Positions 32,079 to 40,524 are shown, counted from the first letter of the stretch. The stretch is 64,000 nt of DNA from Pseudalkalibacillus sp052246725 (GCA_052246725.1 JBQQCL010000009.1); one strand, 5' to 3'. The notes: generated from the letters alone by a model not told the origin. Program-made: numbers and translations.

Positions 32079-32651
32079 ATGGGGAAAATGAATGGCGAAG
32101 AGTATTTGATTAATGGTGAAACGATGGTGATTCTGCCGCACTTTGATGCTTTTGGAAATCTGCATTCGCTGGTGATCGAATCCGAAAGAGAATTGATTGT
32201 CCAGCAGAAACCGATTGAAATCATGAAAGACAGCTGCTTGTACTATGGTTCGAGTTTACAAGGTAGAGTGGACGGCGCAATCCATGTAACAAAGTTCAGT
32301 CGTATGGTTCCGATCATGATTTGTAACCGTGGAGGAATCTTTTTCTTTCCGACTCAATCATCAAAGAGCGAATCGTGCATTTGGATCGCTCATAGTCATG
32401 TGAAAGAAATCCTGCCACTTTATACAGAGCATTGTCAGGTTGTGTTGACGAACAACAAAACCGTTCCGGTACAAGTGACGAAAGCCGTCATGGAATCCAA
32501 AGTTAACAGGGCTGCACAATATCGTCATCTCGTTAATCAACAACAATTGGATCGACAGTTAATTTGTAATCCGATGAACCTGGATCAACTTGTTGCTCTT
32601 GAGTCAACAGGTGCATATACGTTTACACAAGATCATCTCGAATTGAATTGA
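32079..32651 (+). CDS. comK: Competence transcription factor ComK
   Basis: This 190-residue protein matches ComK in order and motifs: EEYLINGETMVILPHFDAFG, CLYYGSSLQGRVDGAIHVTK, PIMICNRGGIFFFPTQSS, CIWIAHSHVKEI and the C-terminal DNA-binding and degradation region. ComK activates late competence genes for DNA uptake in Bacillus. The start is ATG 32079 behind GGGGGGAT; the longer frame to 32031 is leader. The N-terminus is shorter than in B. subtilis and the C-terminal tail is somewhat diverged. It appears intact. Confidence 0.92.
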   Translation: MGKMNGEEYLINGETMVILPHFDAFGNLHSLVIESERELIVQQKPIEIMKDSCLYYGSSLQGRVDGAIHVTKFSRMVPIMICNRGGIFFFPTQSSKSESCIWIAHSHVKEILPLYTEHCQVVLTNNKTVPVQVTKAVMESKVNRAAQYRHLVNQQQLDRQLICNPMNLDQLVALESTGAYTFTQDHLELN

Positions 32652-32727
32652 CCCTTTCTAACTGAAACTTTAAAAAATCCCATCCGTACATAGTAGAAAG
32701 ACTTGATCTATAAGGGGTGAAGGGAAG

Positions 32728-32958
32728 TTGATTATTGGAGGAGCATTAATGATAGGGATTGGACTTGGTTTTATTTCACTTAAAGAAAGTATAAAAATAC
32801 TTTCTTCAGTATAAGTGCAACTAATGGCTCAGCCTACGCCTAAGGCTTGCCTTTGCCAAGTTTTCTTTATTGACCAGGTCCAAGCAGGAACCTTATTAGG
32901 GTTAGAGGTCGGATTGTTAGTCGAAGGTAGCCTCAAATATACTAAGAAAGGATCATGA
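32728..32958 (+). pseudogene. Small hydrophobic protein gene split by a family A repeat
   Basis: From TTG 32728 (after AAGGGG) the frame reads LIIGGALMIGIGLGFI, a glycine-rich membrane helix. The frame then enters family A copy 4 and stops. After the repeat it resumes as DQVQAGTLLGLEVGLLVEGS and LKYTKKGS, and its stop TGA at 32956 is built into a terminator stem. Removing 96 bases (32776-32871, or the same with the 6-base TTTATT counted once) joins the two parts in frame. The ancestral protein would be about 45 residues. Function unknown. Confidence 0.65.
32781..32869 (+). repeat. Family A repeat, copy 4 (inserted in a gene)
   Basis: 89 bp, TAAAGAAAG to TTTTCTTTA. TTTATT occurs on both sides (32770-32775 and 32866-32871) and may be a target duplication or part of the element end. 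Confidence 0.85.
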
Positions 32959-32991
32959 CAGCTGCAAAATATGTAGCTGTCTTTTCTTTTT
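32957..32991 (+). terminator. Terminator of the split gene
   Basis: GACAGCT (32957-32963) pairs with AGCTGTC (32975-32981), then CTTTTCTTTTT. It overlaps the stop codon at 32956. Confidence 0.85.
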
Positions 32992-33129
32992 AAAAAGTTA
33001 ATCAAATCTATAGGTTTCTCTCATATATGATTTATATTGATCAATTAACATTCAAGTTGACGTCATGACCATGGCACTGTTCTAAAACATTTGATGAAAA
33101 AATAGATTGGATGGTGAGGAAGGTGTTAA

Positions 33130-33396
33130 GTGGCAATGCAAAAATACTCAATACATGAATGGGAAATGCACGGAATTCACTTGTATGGAAGAGAAAAACG
33201 ATTCTGGAATTTTCAATGCTCCAAATGCTATGGCATTCAATCGGTCGAAGATATCTTGAGGGCTGGCTATCAACCGAACCTGGCATATTCCTATTGCCAG
33301 ACCTGTCATCATGAGGCGAAACAAGGAACGAATGGGAAAGGGAAACTGATAGAAGTGGATGACGATCTGCAAGTTGAGATATTCGATTTTGCTTAA
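33130..33396 (+). CDS. Hypothetical zinc-ribbon protein
   Basis: This 88-residue protein has two cysteine pairs, CSKC (about residue 30) and CQTC (about residue 57), around VEDILRAGYQPNLAYS, with a following His. This suggests a zinc ribbon similar in layout to VVA0879-type phage and Bacillus proteins. GTG 33130 is chosen because AGGAAGG lies 5-7 bases upstream; ATG 33136 is the alternative. The C-terminus is acidic. A terminator follows. Function unknown. Confidence 0.65.
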   Translation: MAMQKYSIHEWEMHGIHLYGREKRFWNFQCSKCYGIQSVEDILRAGYQPNLAYSYCQTCHHEAKQGTNGKGKLIEVDDDLQVEIFDFA

Positions 33397-33401
33397 AAAA
33401 A

Positions 33402-33452
33402 GGACTGTACCAGAAGTAGTAGCTTGAACTCTGGTGGCAGTCCCGTTTTTTT
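33402..33452 (+). terminator. Terminator after the zinc-ribbon gene
   Basis: GGACTG (33402-33407) with CAGTCC (33438-33443), and inner CCAGA with TCTGG, then a T7 run. Confidence 0.75.
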
Positions 33453-33511
33453 AAAAATCAACAACGAACATTATCTCATATTGAATGCAAAAGGCAGCCA
33501 GCAACAAAAAT

Positions 33512-33697
33512 TAGAGGACATCTGTTCCGTTATCTGTTACAAAAATTGATGTTTTGGAAAAATAGAGGACAAATGATCCGCTATTTAGGTTAAATCCAGG
33601 TGCTTTCCCTTCGTTTTTCCTCAATAAGGTCTCTGGTGTCCTCTAATTTTGAGAAATAAGTCATTTTGAAGCAAATAAAGGTCTCCTATGTCCTCTA
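33512..33697. repeat. Nested TAGAGGACA repeats, including the 83 bp element copy 2
   Basis: TAGAGGACA occurs at 33512 and 33563, and its reverse complement TGTCCTCTA at 33637 and 33689. The inner pair (33563-33645) is the inverted copy of the 83 bp element at 16026. The outer pair looks like arms of a second, less conserved unit. Confidence 0.75.
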
Positions 33698-33763
33698 AAT
33701 TCAAATTGTCCGTTACGGCATCTGTAACTGCAGTTATATTTTTGACTTTGTAAAAGAATGATC

Positions 33764-34999
33764 TTAGATCGCCCAGTTTCCGTCCTTGAAAAGTTGTACT
33801 TTTTCACCGTCATTTGTTTCAGCAACAATATCCAGGTCAGCTGATCCGATCATAAAGTCGGTATGGCCACGACTTTGGTTGACACCGCGTTCTTCCAGTT
33901 CTTCTTTGGATAGTTTACCGACATCTTTTACAGACATGGTAATTGAAGTTCCGATTGCAAGGTGGCAGGATGCATTTTCATCATAGAGCGTGTTGTTGAA
34001 AATGATTCCGCTGTTTGAGATCGGCGAGTCGTATGGTACAAGAGCTACCTCTCCTAGAAACTTCATGCCCTCATCGATTTCAAGTAATTGTTTTAACGTG
34101 TCATAACCCGTTTCCGCACTGAAATCGACAACTTTTCCGTCTTCAAACGTCAAGCTGAAGTTATCGATGAGATTCCCCATTGCGGATAAAGGCTTTTTAC
34201 TTGAAACAGTTCCATTCACACCATTTTTATGTGGTGTCGTGAATACCTCTTCTGTCGGAAGGTTCGGTATGTAAGACGTATCGAAAGTCGATTCATGACC
34301 GCCGCCAATCCATAGGTGTTCAGGATGAAGGTCAATTGTAAGGTCTGTACCTTCGGATTTATAATGCAGCGTTTTGAAACGCTTCTCGTTCAAGTAATCT
34401 ACTTTTTCCGAAAGTGTTTTACCGTGTTCTTCCCAAGCGGCTACAGGATTTTCCTGATCGATGCGGACCGTTTTGAAGATCGCTTCCCAAAGGGCTTCGA
34501 TTGCTTCGCTTTCACTTTTATCAGGGAACACACTTTTCGCCCAGCCAGCTGTAGGGACACCTGCAATTGCCCAGTGAATATCACCGTTAAGCTGTGCTTT
34601 TGAGAAGTTTTGCAGCTTTTCGCCGCGGTTCTTCTGTACCCACATCAAGCGTTCTGGTGAAACTCCCCCATAAGCGTTAGGATCGTCTCCTGTAATGTTC
34701 AACAAGCAATCATTGTTCTCTGCGAAACTAGTATACTTGTCAATTTCCCACTGAGGCAGGTCATTCTTCAATGTTTCTTCAGATGCACCTTCCAAGTGGT
34801 AACGGGAAGTTACGGTGTCCTTCCAGTCAACATAAACGCGCTTACATCCGTTAGCGTAAGCATATTTTGTAACTTTTCGCGTAAACTCTTTTGCTTCAAT
34901 CGGAGAAAGGATCAACAAGCGTTGTCCTTCTTGTATATTCAATCCGGTTTTTACAACGAGTTCAGCATATTGATCCAACTTTTCCTCAAACGTTTTCAT
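33764..34999 (-). CDS. ampS: M29 family aminopeptidase (AmpS-like)
   Basis: This 411-residue thermophilic-type (M29) metallo-aminopeptidase removes N-terminal residues in the cytosol using two zinc or cobalt ions. Family features are GLNIQEGQRLLILSPIEAKE at the start, LWIGGGHESTF, FNNTLYDENASCHLAIGTSI (metal ligands Glu and His) and GVNQSRGHTDFMIGSADLDI (His and Asp ligands) near the end. A GGAGGGA site precedes ATG 34999. It is monocistronic and converges on the zinc-ribbon gene. Confidence 0.94.
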   Translation of the reverse strand: MKTFEEKLDQYAELVVKTGLNIQEGQRLLILSPIEAKEFTRKVTKYAYANGCKRVYVDWKDTVTSRYHLEGASEETLKNDLPQWEIDKYTSFAENNDCLLNITGDDPNAYGGVSPERLMWVQKNRGEKLQNFSKAQLNGDIHWAIAGVPTAGWAKSVFPDKSESEAIEALWEAIFKTVRIDQENPVAAWEEHGKTLSEKVDYLNEKRFKTLHYKSEGTDLTIDLHPEHLWIGGGHESTFDTSYIPNLPTEEVFTTPHKNGVNGTVSSKKPLSAMGNLIDNFSLTFEDGKVVDFSAETGYDTLKQLLEIDEGMKFLGEVALVPYDSPISNSGIIFNNTLYDENASCHLAIGTSITMSVKDVGKLSKEELEERGVNQSRGHTDFMIGSADLDIVAETNDGEKVQLFKDGNWAI

Positions 35000-35128
35000 A
35001 AAAAATCCCTCCTCTAGGAAAATATTATCATAGTTCGTTGAAAGGTGTTAGGGAAGAGGCATAGAATTGGAAAATTTCTGAGGAACAAACCAATAAATGG
35101 TACAATATAGAAAAGGGGTGGGTGAGAG

Positions 35129-35458
35129 GTGCCATTAGAAGCAGTGGTTTTTGGATTATTGAAAGTGAGTCTAGCTGCAATATTTTCAGTTATCTTATTT
35201 ATGATGTTTAAAGATAAGCAACAACGATCCGCGTTTGTCTGGATTCTAATCCATATCTGTTTGAACTATGCTGCCATATTCTTTTTATCAAAAGTATTGG
35301 CAACAGATTATTCACTTGTTATGGCTTCTGGGGAAAATTCATTATTAATTGGAACCTCGGTACTGCTATGGTTCTTGAGTTTAATCTGTCTTGTAATCTC
35401 GGTTTACCAGTTTTCAGTATTAAGAAATCAGGCAGTCTATCAGAATAAGACAAAGTAG
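35129..35458 (+). CDS. Hypothetical membrane protein
   Basis: This 109-residue protein has three to four hydrophobic segments (residues about 5-27, 36-56 and 68-92) and a basic tail. GTG 35129 follows AAGGGGTGGGTGAGAG. A DUF402 gene starts 20 bases downstream, so this may be the first gene of a run of plus-strand genes reaching 38 kb. I do not recognise the family. Confidence 0.65.
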   Translation: MPLEAVVFGLLKVSLAAIFSVILFMMFKDKQQRSAFVWILIHICLNYAAIFFLSKVLATDYSLVMASGENSLLIGTSVLLWFLSLICLVISVYQFSVLRNQAVYQNKTK

Positions 35459-35477
35459 CATAAAAGGAGGAGGGGTT

Positions 35478-36032
35478 TTGCTGAAGAGGAAATCCGGGGA
35501 CCGTAAAGATTGGGAGAGAATCACAAAAAGACGCTACGCTCAAAACTATCTTGATACGGAATCGTTTAAAGGATACATAACTTTATTGAAAATGGATGAG
35601 ATAAAAGAACCGTTAAATGTACAGTATGGCGAACAGGAGCTTTGTATTGTGGACCAAGGATATAGTTGGCTTCAGCAGTTTCCAGATTACATGCATCATT
35701 CAGTGACGACTATGTTTGATGTAGATGGCAAAATCATACAATGGTATATCGATATTTGCTCTGAAGTTGGACTGGATGAAAATGGTGTACCTTGGATGGA
35801 TGATCTATTCCTCGATATTGTCGTATTACCTTCGGGTGAAATCATTCTTAAAGATGACCATGAACTTGACTATGCACTGGAAATGGGGACAATAAATCTT
35901 ACTCTTCATCAAATGGCCTTAAGTGAACGGGATGATATCCTCTCCAAATGTAAGCAAGGTAAGTTTTCTATCCTCGATCAAGCTAAAATGCATATGAAAC
36001 TACTCCAGAAGTTAATAGAAGTGAAATCATGA
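35478..36032 (+). CDS. DUF402 domain protein (nucleoside di-/triphosphatase-like)
   Basis: This 184-residue protein shows the DUF402 core: GYSWLQQFPDYMHHSVTTMF, YIDICSEVGLDENGVPWMDD and LFLDIVVLPSGEI, with the conserved acidic residues (D..D..LD) that bind metal in related enzymes such as Ntdp/YgaC. It probably hydrolyses nucleotide tri- and diphosphates. It starts after AAAGGAGGAGG; TTG or ATG near 35478 is plausible. Its stop overlaps the next gene by 4 bases. Confidence 0.8.
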   Translation: MLKRKSGDRKDWERITKRRYAQNYLDTESFKGYITLLKMDEIKEPLNVQYGEQELCIVDQGYSWLQQFPDYMHHSVTTMFDVDGKIIQWYIDICSEVGLDENGVPWMDDLFLDIVVLPSGEIILKDDHELDYALEMGTINLTLHQMALSERDDILSKCKQGKFSILDQAKMHMKLLQKLIEVKS

Positions 36033-36556
36033 CTCGTAAAATGATTTGGTGTGTAATCGGTGTGGTTGTTTCGGCTTTACTTGTAGCAATCTTGCTTCCC
36101 GCTGTAACCCTGCACTTTGGGAAAGGTTATGGTGGTCAGGTGTATGGGTTTGAAAAAGGTGAGGAAGAGCACTATGCGGAACAGCCAAGTGACAATTGGG
36201 AGATCACCTTTTATGCCGTCACTTTTCACAATGAAGATATGTATACAGATCCACAATCTGTCATGGTAGTCAACTTTAAGAACGATGATCCGCCAAAAAA
36301 CTTCACCTATTCGGTTGAAGGGACAGATGTGACTGAAACCAGTGACCTTCATGATGGCAAGGTGTACGTCCAACTCCCACAAAAATCAGTTGAACCGTTC
36401 TTATACGATCTATTTGAACAAGGTCCACAGAGCACTTTGAAGGTGAAAATGCAGTGGAGTACTCAAGAAGAGACGATCGAGCTGCCATTCCACACTTCAT
36501 TCGGCAGACGACAATTTCCCTGGTATTTGAAATTCATGGAACGAGAACTGCGGTAA
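36029..36556 (+). CDS. Hypothetical exported or membrane-anchored protein
   Basis: This 175-residue protein has an N-terminal hydrophobic helix (MIWCVIGVVVSALLVAILLP) with a short basic start, so it is a signal anchor or signal peptide. The rest is an extracytoplasmic beta-rich domain (WEITFYAVTFHNEDMYTDPQ). It overlaps the DUF402 gene by 4 bases and is followed directly by a lipoprotein gene. The family is not recognised. Confidence 0.65.
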   Translation: MTRKMIWCVIGVVVSALLVAILLPAVTLHFGKGYGGQVYGFEKGEEEHYAEQPSDNWEITFYAVTFHNEDMYTDPQSVMVVNFKNDDPPKNFTYSVEGTDVTETSDLHDGKVYVQLPQKSVEPFLYDLFEQGPQSTLKVKMQWSTQEETIELPFHTSFGRRQFPWYLKFMERELR

Positions 36557-36568
36557 GGAGGAGGGGTT

Positions 36569-37129
36569 ATTTTTAGATACATAGTTTTAGTTTGTGTGCT
36601 GGCATTATTGGCTGCATGTTCTCAAGGAGCAGCCCAGCAATTTGAAGATATAATCGATGTAAGCGATATTGAAGAAGTATCAATCAGCTTATTGGAAGAA
36701 GGAAGCTTTCGACTGGACGATCATGATGATATCAGTCGTTTCTATCAACTATTGGAAGGTAAAAGCTTTCAACAAGCAACACAGAATGAAGTAGCAGATA
36801 TATTTAAGATGAGTAACACACTCGAACTCAAAACGATCAAAATCTATTATGGACTTCGTAAAGAATTTGATGGGTTTGGAATGACTCTTATAGAAGATGG
36901 AAGCATGGGTTTCATTGAATTTAAAGATGGAAAAGGGAGCCGTTTTTATAAACCTACCCGAAAGTCCACTGACTATTTTGAAGAAATTCTGACTTATTCT
37001 GAGGATAAGTTGGAAAACAGAAAGAAGGATGTTCAAGTTCTCGATTTATTGGAGGAAAAGGAAAATGGGGATAAGACGATTGAGGTGGAAATAATCGAAG
37101 GAAAAGGAAAGGTTCCTGGTGATGAATAA
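36569..37129 (+). CDS. Putative lipoprotein with ATT start codon
   Basis: Read from ATT 36569, this 186-residue protein begins with a perfect lipoprotein signal, FRYIVLVCVLALLAACSQ (lipobox LAAC). A strong AAGGAGG (36555-36561) lies exactly 7 bases before the ATT. The frame is closed upstream by the previous gene's TAA, and the two other frames stop within 15 bases. The nearest standard start, GTG 36596, would leave only six residues before the lipobox cysteine. The mature part is charged and mostly helical. Function unknown. Confidence 0.65.
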   Translation: MFRYIVLVCVLALLAACSQGAAQQFEDIIDVSDIEEVSISLLEEGSFRLDDHDDISRFYQLLEGKSFQQATQNEVADIFKMSNTLELKTIKIYYGLRKEFDGFGMTLIEDGSMGFIEFKDGKGSRFYKPTRKSTDYFEEILTYSEDKLENRKKDVQVLDLLEEKENGDKTIEVEIIEGKGKVPGDE

Positions 37130-37637
37130 GCGTGTGATACGAATAATCGGGATTTTCCTTGGTGTTTCACTTGCCCTTTGGGGTTACACGTATTTTCAGA
37201 ATTCTTCAATTGAAAAAGTGTTGGAGGGGAAGGATGTCCTGGACGTTGTTCCTATTTCCACCAATGATCATTTAGTGATTTATCAATCTGATCAAATGAT
37301 TCACGGTGATCACTATTCTAAAGGAATACTTGGTTGGGGATTGGATGGTTCAAGTGCCCCGGCTATCATGAATCGTGCTGAGGATACGATTTTTCGAATC
37401 GATAATTTCAGTGTGATCTCAATAAACAATAAGGGATTTCTGTATGGTTATGTTGATCCAATGAAAATCAAACAGATCAGGTTCCAAAACGGTGACTTCA
37501 GCGTCAGGACCGATGTTAATTCCTCTTACTGGCACCTCCCTATGCTGAGTGAAGAGGTTAGTTTTAAGGCTCAACAACTGAGTGTGATTTTGGAAGATGG
37601 AACTGAAGTCTTCTATCCTTTCGAAGGTTTGAATTAA
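37122..37637 (+). CDS. Hypothetical signal-anchored protein
   Basis: This 171-residue protein starts at ATG 37122, inside the last 8 bases of the lipoprotein gene. One N-terminal hydrophobic helix (RIIGIFLGVSLALWGYTYFQ) precedes an extracytoplasmic domain with repeated short strands. It ends FYPFEGLN. With the two genes before it, it forms a trio of exported small proteins of similar size, perhaps an envelope-related operon. No family is recognised. Confidence 0.65.
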   Translation: MNKRVIRIIGIFLGVSLALWGYTYFQNSSIEKVLEGKDVLDVVPISTNDHLVIYQSDQMIHGDHYSKGILGWGLDGSSAPAIMNRAEDTIFRIDNFSVISINNKGFLYGYVDPMKIKQIRFQNGDFSVRTDVNSSYWHLPMLSEEVSFKAQQLSVILEDGTEVFYPFEGLN

Positions 37638-37713
37638 AGCATTGCATCAGCGAATGGGGTAGTGCATTTATGGAAGTGGAATAGTTGGAGCAGGTAAAAA
37701 AACTGAAGGGGCG

Positions 37714-38052
37714 ATGGCTTTGCCGGTATATAACAAATTGGTTCGAGATCGGATTCCTGAAATGATTGAAAAGAGCGGGGATTCATACCAGACTCGTATT
37801 TTGGATGAAACGGCGTACATAAAAGCACTAGAGGAAAAAGCGTTTGAGGAACTTAAGGAATATCAGGGGGCAGCAGATGCTGAAGACGTACTTGAAGAAT
37901 TAGTTGATTTGATCGAAGTCATTCATGCGTTGACAGAAGCACGTGGCTTCACGGTCGATGAATTGGAGTCAGTGCGGAAAAGCAAAGCTGAAAAACGAGG
38001 TGCATTTTCTGAGCGTGTTTTCTTAATCGATGTAAAAGTGAATGGGGATTAA
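37714..38052 (+). CDS. MazG-like nucleoside triphosphate pyrophosphohydrolase
   Basis: This 112-residue protein begins YNKLVRDRIPEMIEKSG and has an all-alpha core, EEKAFEELKEYQG followed by EDVLEELVDLIEVIHALTEA. This corresponds to the E-x-x-E-12..28-E-x-x-D metal-binding pattern of the MazG/phosphoribosyl-ATP pyrophosphohydrolase superfamily. It hydrolyses NTPs, likely non-standard ones, to NMP and pyrophosphate. GAAGGGG precedes ATG 37714. Confidence 0.88.
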   Translation: MALPVYNKLVRDRIPEMIEKSGDSYQTRILDETAYIKALEEKAFEELKEYQGAADAEDVLEELVDLIEVIHALTEARGFTVDELESVRKSKAEKRGAFSERVFLIDVKVNGD

Positions 38053-38055
38053 TGT

Positions 38056-38778
38056 ATGAGCGGCTCTTCCTATTATGATCAACAGGATTTCTTGTACAAT
38101 TTCAAAAAAGGCGAAATAGAGGAGAAAGTCCAAATAATGTGCTGGAAGGTCCAGCATTGATGTCCTTGATCAGGGAAGTTGGCGGTACGAACATTCTTGT
38201 TTGGCTGTGGCGATGGCCAGTTCGGGGCAGATCTTCTTTCTTTAGGAGCTTCTAGCTATCATGGGGTGGATGGATCAGAGAAGATGATTGAAGAGGCTGA
38301 ACGAAATTTAATGGATACAACAGCAACCTTAGAGCGAGCTGATCTTAATGAAATACAGATTGAAGCGAACACGTATGATCTGGTTGTTTCAAGGTTCGTC
38401 TTCCATTACCTCGCTGATGTGTCGGAGCTTTTTCGAAAAGTCCATCATGGTTTGAAAGACGGGGGAAGTTTTGTGTTCAGTGTACAACATCCTGTTATAA
38501 CAGCTTCAACGAAGAGCGCTGACGGAAAACAACGTACAGACTGGATTGTGGATGATTATTTTAGCCAAGGTGAACGAACAGAACCATGGATCAACCAACC
38601 CGTTACGAAATATCATCGCACCACAGAACAATATGTCAACGAATTACTCCAATCAGGGTTTTCGCTGGAAAATCTGAAAGAAGGGACCCCTGAACGGCAC
38701 CAGTTCAGCTCACTAGAAGAATATGAACGTCGCAAACGGATACCGCTATGCCTAATCTTAGCGGCAAAAAAACGTTAA
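38056..38778 (+). pseudogene. SAM-dependent methyltransferase broken by two frameshifts
   Basis: Starting at ATG 38056 the frame reads SGSSYYDQQDFLYNFKK and then meets a frameshift at the A6 run 38104-38109. In the shifted frame it continues RRNRGESPNNVLEGPALMSL and IREVGGTNIL. A second frameshift at about 38197 (GTTTGGC where GATTTGGGC is expected) returns to the first frame, giving GCGDGQFGADLLSLGASSYH and so on. Motif I (normally DLGCGDG) is hit. The C-terminal 190 residues are intact. It is a class I methyltransferase remnant, or a sequencing-error artefact. Confidence 0.8.
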
Positions 38779-38889
38779 AAGTGCCAGGCACCGAATGAAG
38801 CCCTTAGAGCCCCAAGCACTCCAATTCGGTGCCTGGCACCAATCAGAACGTGTTGTGTGCCAAGGGGTTTGAAATGGTGCCTGGCACTT
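38779..38889. repeat. GTGCCAGGCACC-type palindromic repeat
   Basis: AAGTGCCAGGCACCGAAT (38779-38796) is inversely repeated as ATTCGGTGCCTGGCACC (38824-38840) and again as GGTGCCTGGCACTT (38876-38889). Each unit is itself palindromic. This motif is widespread in intergenic regions of Bacillus-related genomes. Confidence 0.85.
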
Positions 38890-38967
38890 GAAAATTTTTG
38901 CAGGGTTATTGGGTTTTCTTGAAGAAAACTATTGTAGAAAATTATTTGATAAAGGGGTAGGAACGAT

Positions 38968-39831
38968 ATGAATCAAGTCGAAGAGACTGACAGGGTTACG
39001 TTTGTAGCAGAAAAAATACTAGAAAATAAACAGAAGATTGCTGATGATATCGTCAGGCTACGATTGGAAGCTGTTCAATCCGATAATGAATTCTTTATGA
39101 AGGATGCTTTGGAAGAGAGAGCATTGAGTTTGGTGGAATTGATCGGTACCAATTTGAAAAAAAGTGATCCTGCTGATTTCAATGAAGCGATCAGTTGGGG
39201 CAGCGAGAAAGGAAAAGAAGCTGTCGTGAAAGAGGTACCGATTACTGAGGCTCTTCAAAATACATTTTATTATCGAAAAGCGATTTGGATGTACATTGCG
39301 GAGATTGCAGAACAAGAAAGGCTAAGTGGGGAAACGATCATTAAAGTAGCGAACAGCTTGGATCCTGTATTGGACCAGGCGGTATTTGGATACAGCAAAA
39401 GTTATGTAGAATACAACCTGGAAGTCGCAAACAGGTACCAAAATACATTGATAGAACTTTCCGTACCGGTCGTACCTTTGTTTTCAGGTGTAGCAGTATT
39501 GCCGCTCATAGGTGATATTGATACAAATCGTGCAAAATCCATACAAGAAAAAGCGTTGGAACGTTGCGAGGAGTTGAAATTAGAGCGCCTGGTCATCGAT
39601 TTATCTGGTGTTGCTGTTGTTGACACGATGGTTGCGCATCATATTTTCCAACTGGTCACTACGCTTAAACTCCTTGGTGTCAAAGCTTTAATTACTGGAA
39701 TACGCTCAGCGGTTGCAATAACAGCTGTGAATTTGGGTATCGATCTTCAGGAATTGAATATTTATACTTCTTTACAGCAAGCACTTGATGCCCTGGGGTA
39801 TGGTTTGGTTCGCGAAGAAAACATCAAATAA
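38968..39831 (+). CDS. RsbR-type stressosome protein with STAS domain
   Basis: This 287-residue protein has an N-terminal all-helical sensor-like domain (about residues 1-150) and a C-terminal STAS domain (about 160-280) with VLPLIGDIDTNRAKSIQEKA, LVIDLSGVAVVDTMVAHHIF and ALITGIRSAVAITAVNLGID. This is the layout of RsbRA/B/C/D proteins that form the stressosome and control sigma-B. At the position of the first kinase-target Thr there is Ser (DLSGV), while Thr occurs near the second site. rsbS, rsbT and sigB are not in the window, so this is a stand-alone paralogue. Confidence 0.88.
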   Translation: MNQVEETDRVTFVAEKILENKQKIADDIVRLRLEAVQSDNEFFMKDALEERALSLVELIGTNLKKSDPADFNEAISWGSEKGKEAVVKEVPITEALQNTFYYRKAIWMYIAEIAEQERLSGETIIKVANSLDPVLDQAVFGYSKSYVEYNLEVANRYQNTLIELSVPVVPLFSGVAVLPLIGDIDTNRAKSIQEKALERCEELKLERLVIDLSGVAVVDTMVAHHIFQLVTTLKLLGVKALITGIRSAVAITAVNLGIDLQELNIYTSLQQALDALGYGLVREENIK

Positions 39832-39849
39832 TCAGGAAGGTAGGATCAT

Positions 39850-40194
39850 ATCAATAAATACATCAACTGGAACATCGTCCTGTTTTTACTTTTGTTACAA
39901 TGGTTAGTCACTCCCTTCGGAATGCCCAACCCTGAGGACTTGTTATTGGAACGGGTCATGCTCGGACTTATTCTATTTTTTGAACTGATCAACGAATGGA
40001 GAAAGCTCATTCAGACGAAAGATGTGTTCGGGTTATATGCGCTGTTTATAGGTTTTTTGCTTACAATCCTTATTGTGGATTTGCTTTTAAAAGGTTATCA
40101 ATCATTTGCATCAGCGATATTTGGGGTTGGGATGACCTCTTTGTTTGATAGGTACAAAAAAGATTTTAAAGCAGCACAGGAATACCAGCAATAA
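39850..40194 (+). CDS. Hypothetical membrane protein with ATC start codon
   Basis: The frame from ATC 39850 reads (M)NKYINWNIVLFLLLLQWLV and on for 114 residues with three hydrophobic segments. AGGAAGG (39834-39840) lies 9 bases upstream, and an in-frame TAG at 39841 excludes longer forms. The only standard start in frame, TTG 39892, has no ribosome binding site and would cut the first helix. An ATG-to-ATC change is the simplest view. It follows the RsbR gene by 18 bases. Function unknown. Confidence 0.55.
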   Translation: MNKYINWNIVLFLLLLQWLVTPFGMPNPEDLLLERVMLGLILFFELINEWRKLIQTKDVFGLYALFIGFLLTILIVDLLLKGYQSFASAIFGVGMTSLFDRYKKDFKAAQEYQQ

Positions 40195-40204
40195 CAGTAA
40201 TTTG

Positions 40205-40465
40205 TTATTGAATAAAATCGTCTGTGTAATCCTGCCCAAGGGTTACACGGCCGATGCCTTCTTCTGCTAATTTTCTCTGTAGCTGTTCTAGTATAAATAG
40301 CGTGACCATTTCATTCAATTCTTCATTGGACAGTTCTTCTAGTTGCTCGAAAATTTCTTCTCGTGATTTGGCTTCCATCAGTCCGTAGACGATTGGATAC
40401 ATATCTTCTTCATCAGCTGAAAAATGGTATTTGAAGGTATTATAAATTTCATCGACCAATTTCAT
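40205..40465 (-). CDS. Small acidic protein (DUF6154-like)
   Basis: This 86-residue, glutamate-rich, probably all-helical cytosolic protein begins KLVDEIYNTFKYHFSADEED and has a middle EELSNEELNEMVTLFILEQL. Length and pattern resemble a small Bacillus family (DUF6154), but I am not certain of the name. ATG 40465 lies after GAGGTGATG. It converges on the preceding membrane protein gene and diverges from tRNA-Gln. Confidence 0.6.
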   Translation of the reverse strand: MKLVDEIYNTFKYHFSADEEDMYPIVYGLMEAKSREEIFEQLEELSNEELNEMVTLFILEQLQRKLAEEGIGRVTLGQDYTDDFIQ

Positions 40466-40524
40466 CTATCATCACCTCAAGGTTAATTTGCCCTTGACGA
40501 CGCCCATCATTCACGTGTAAAATC

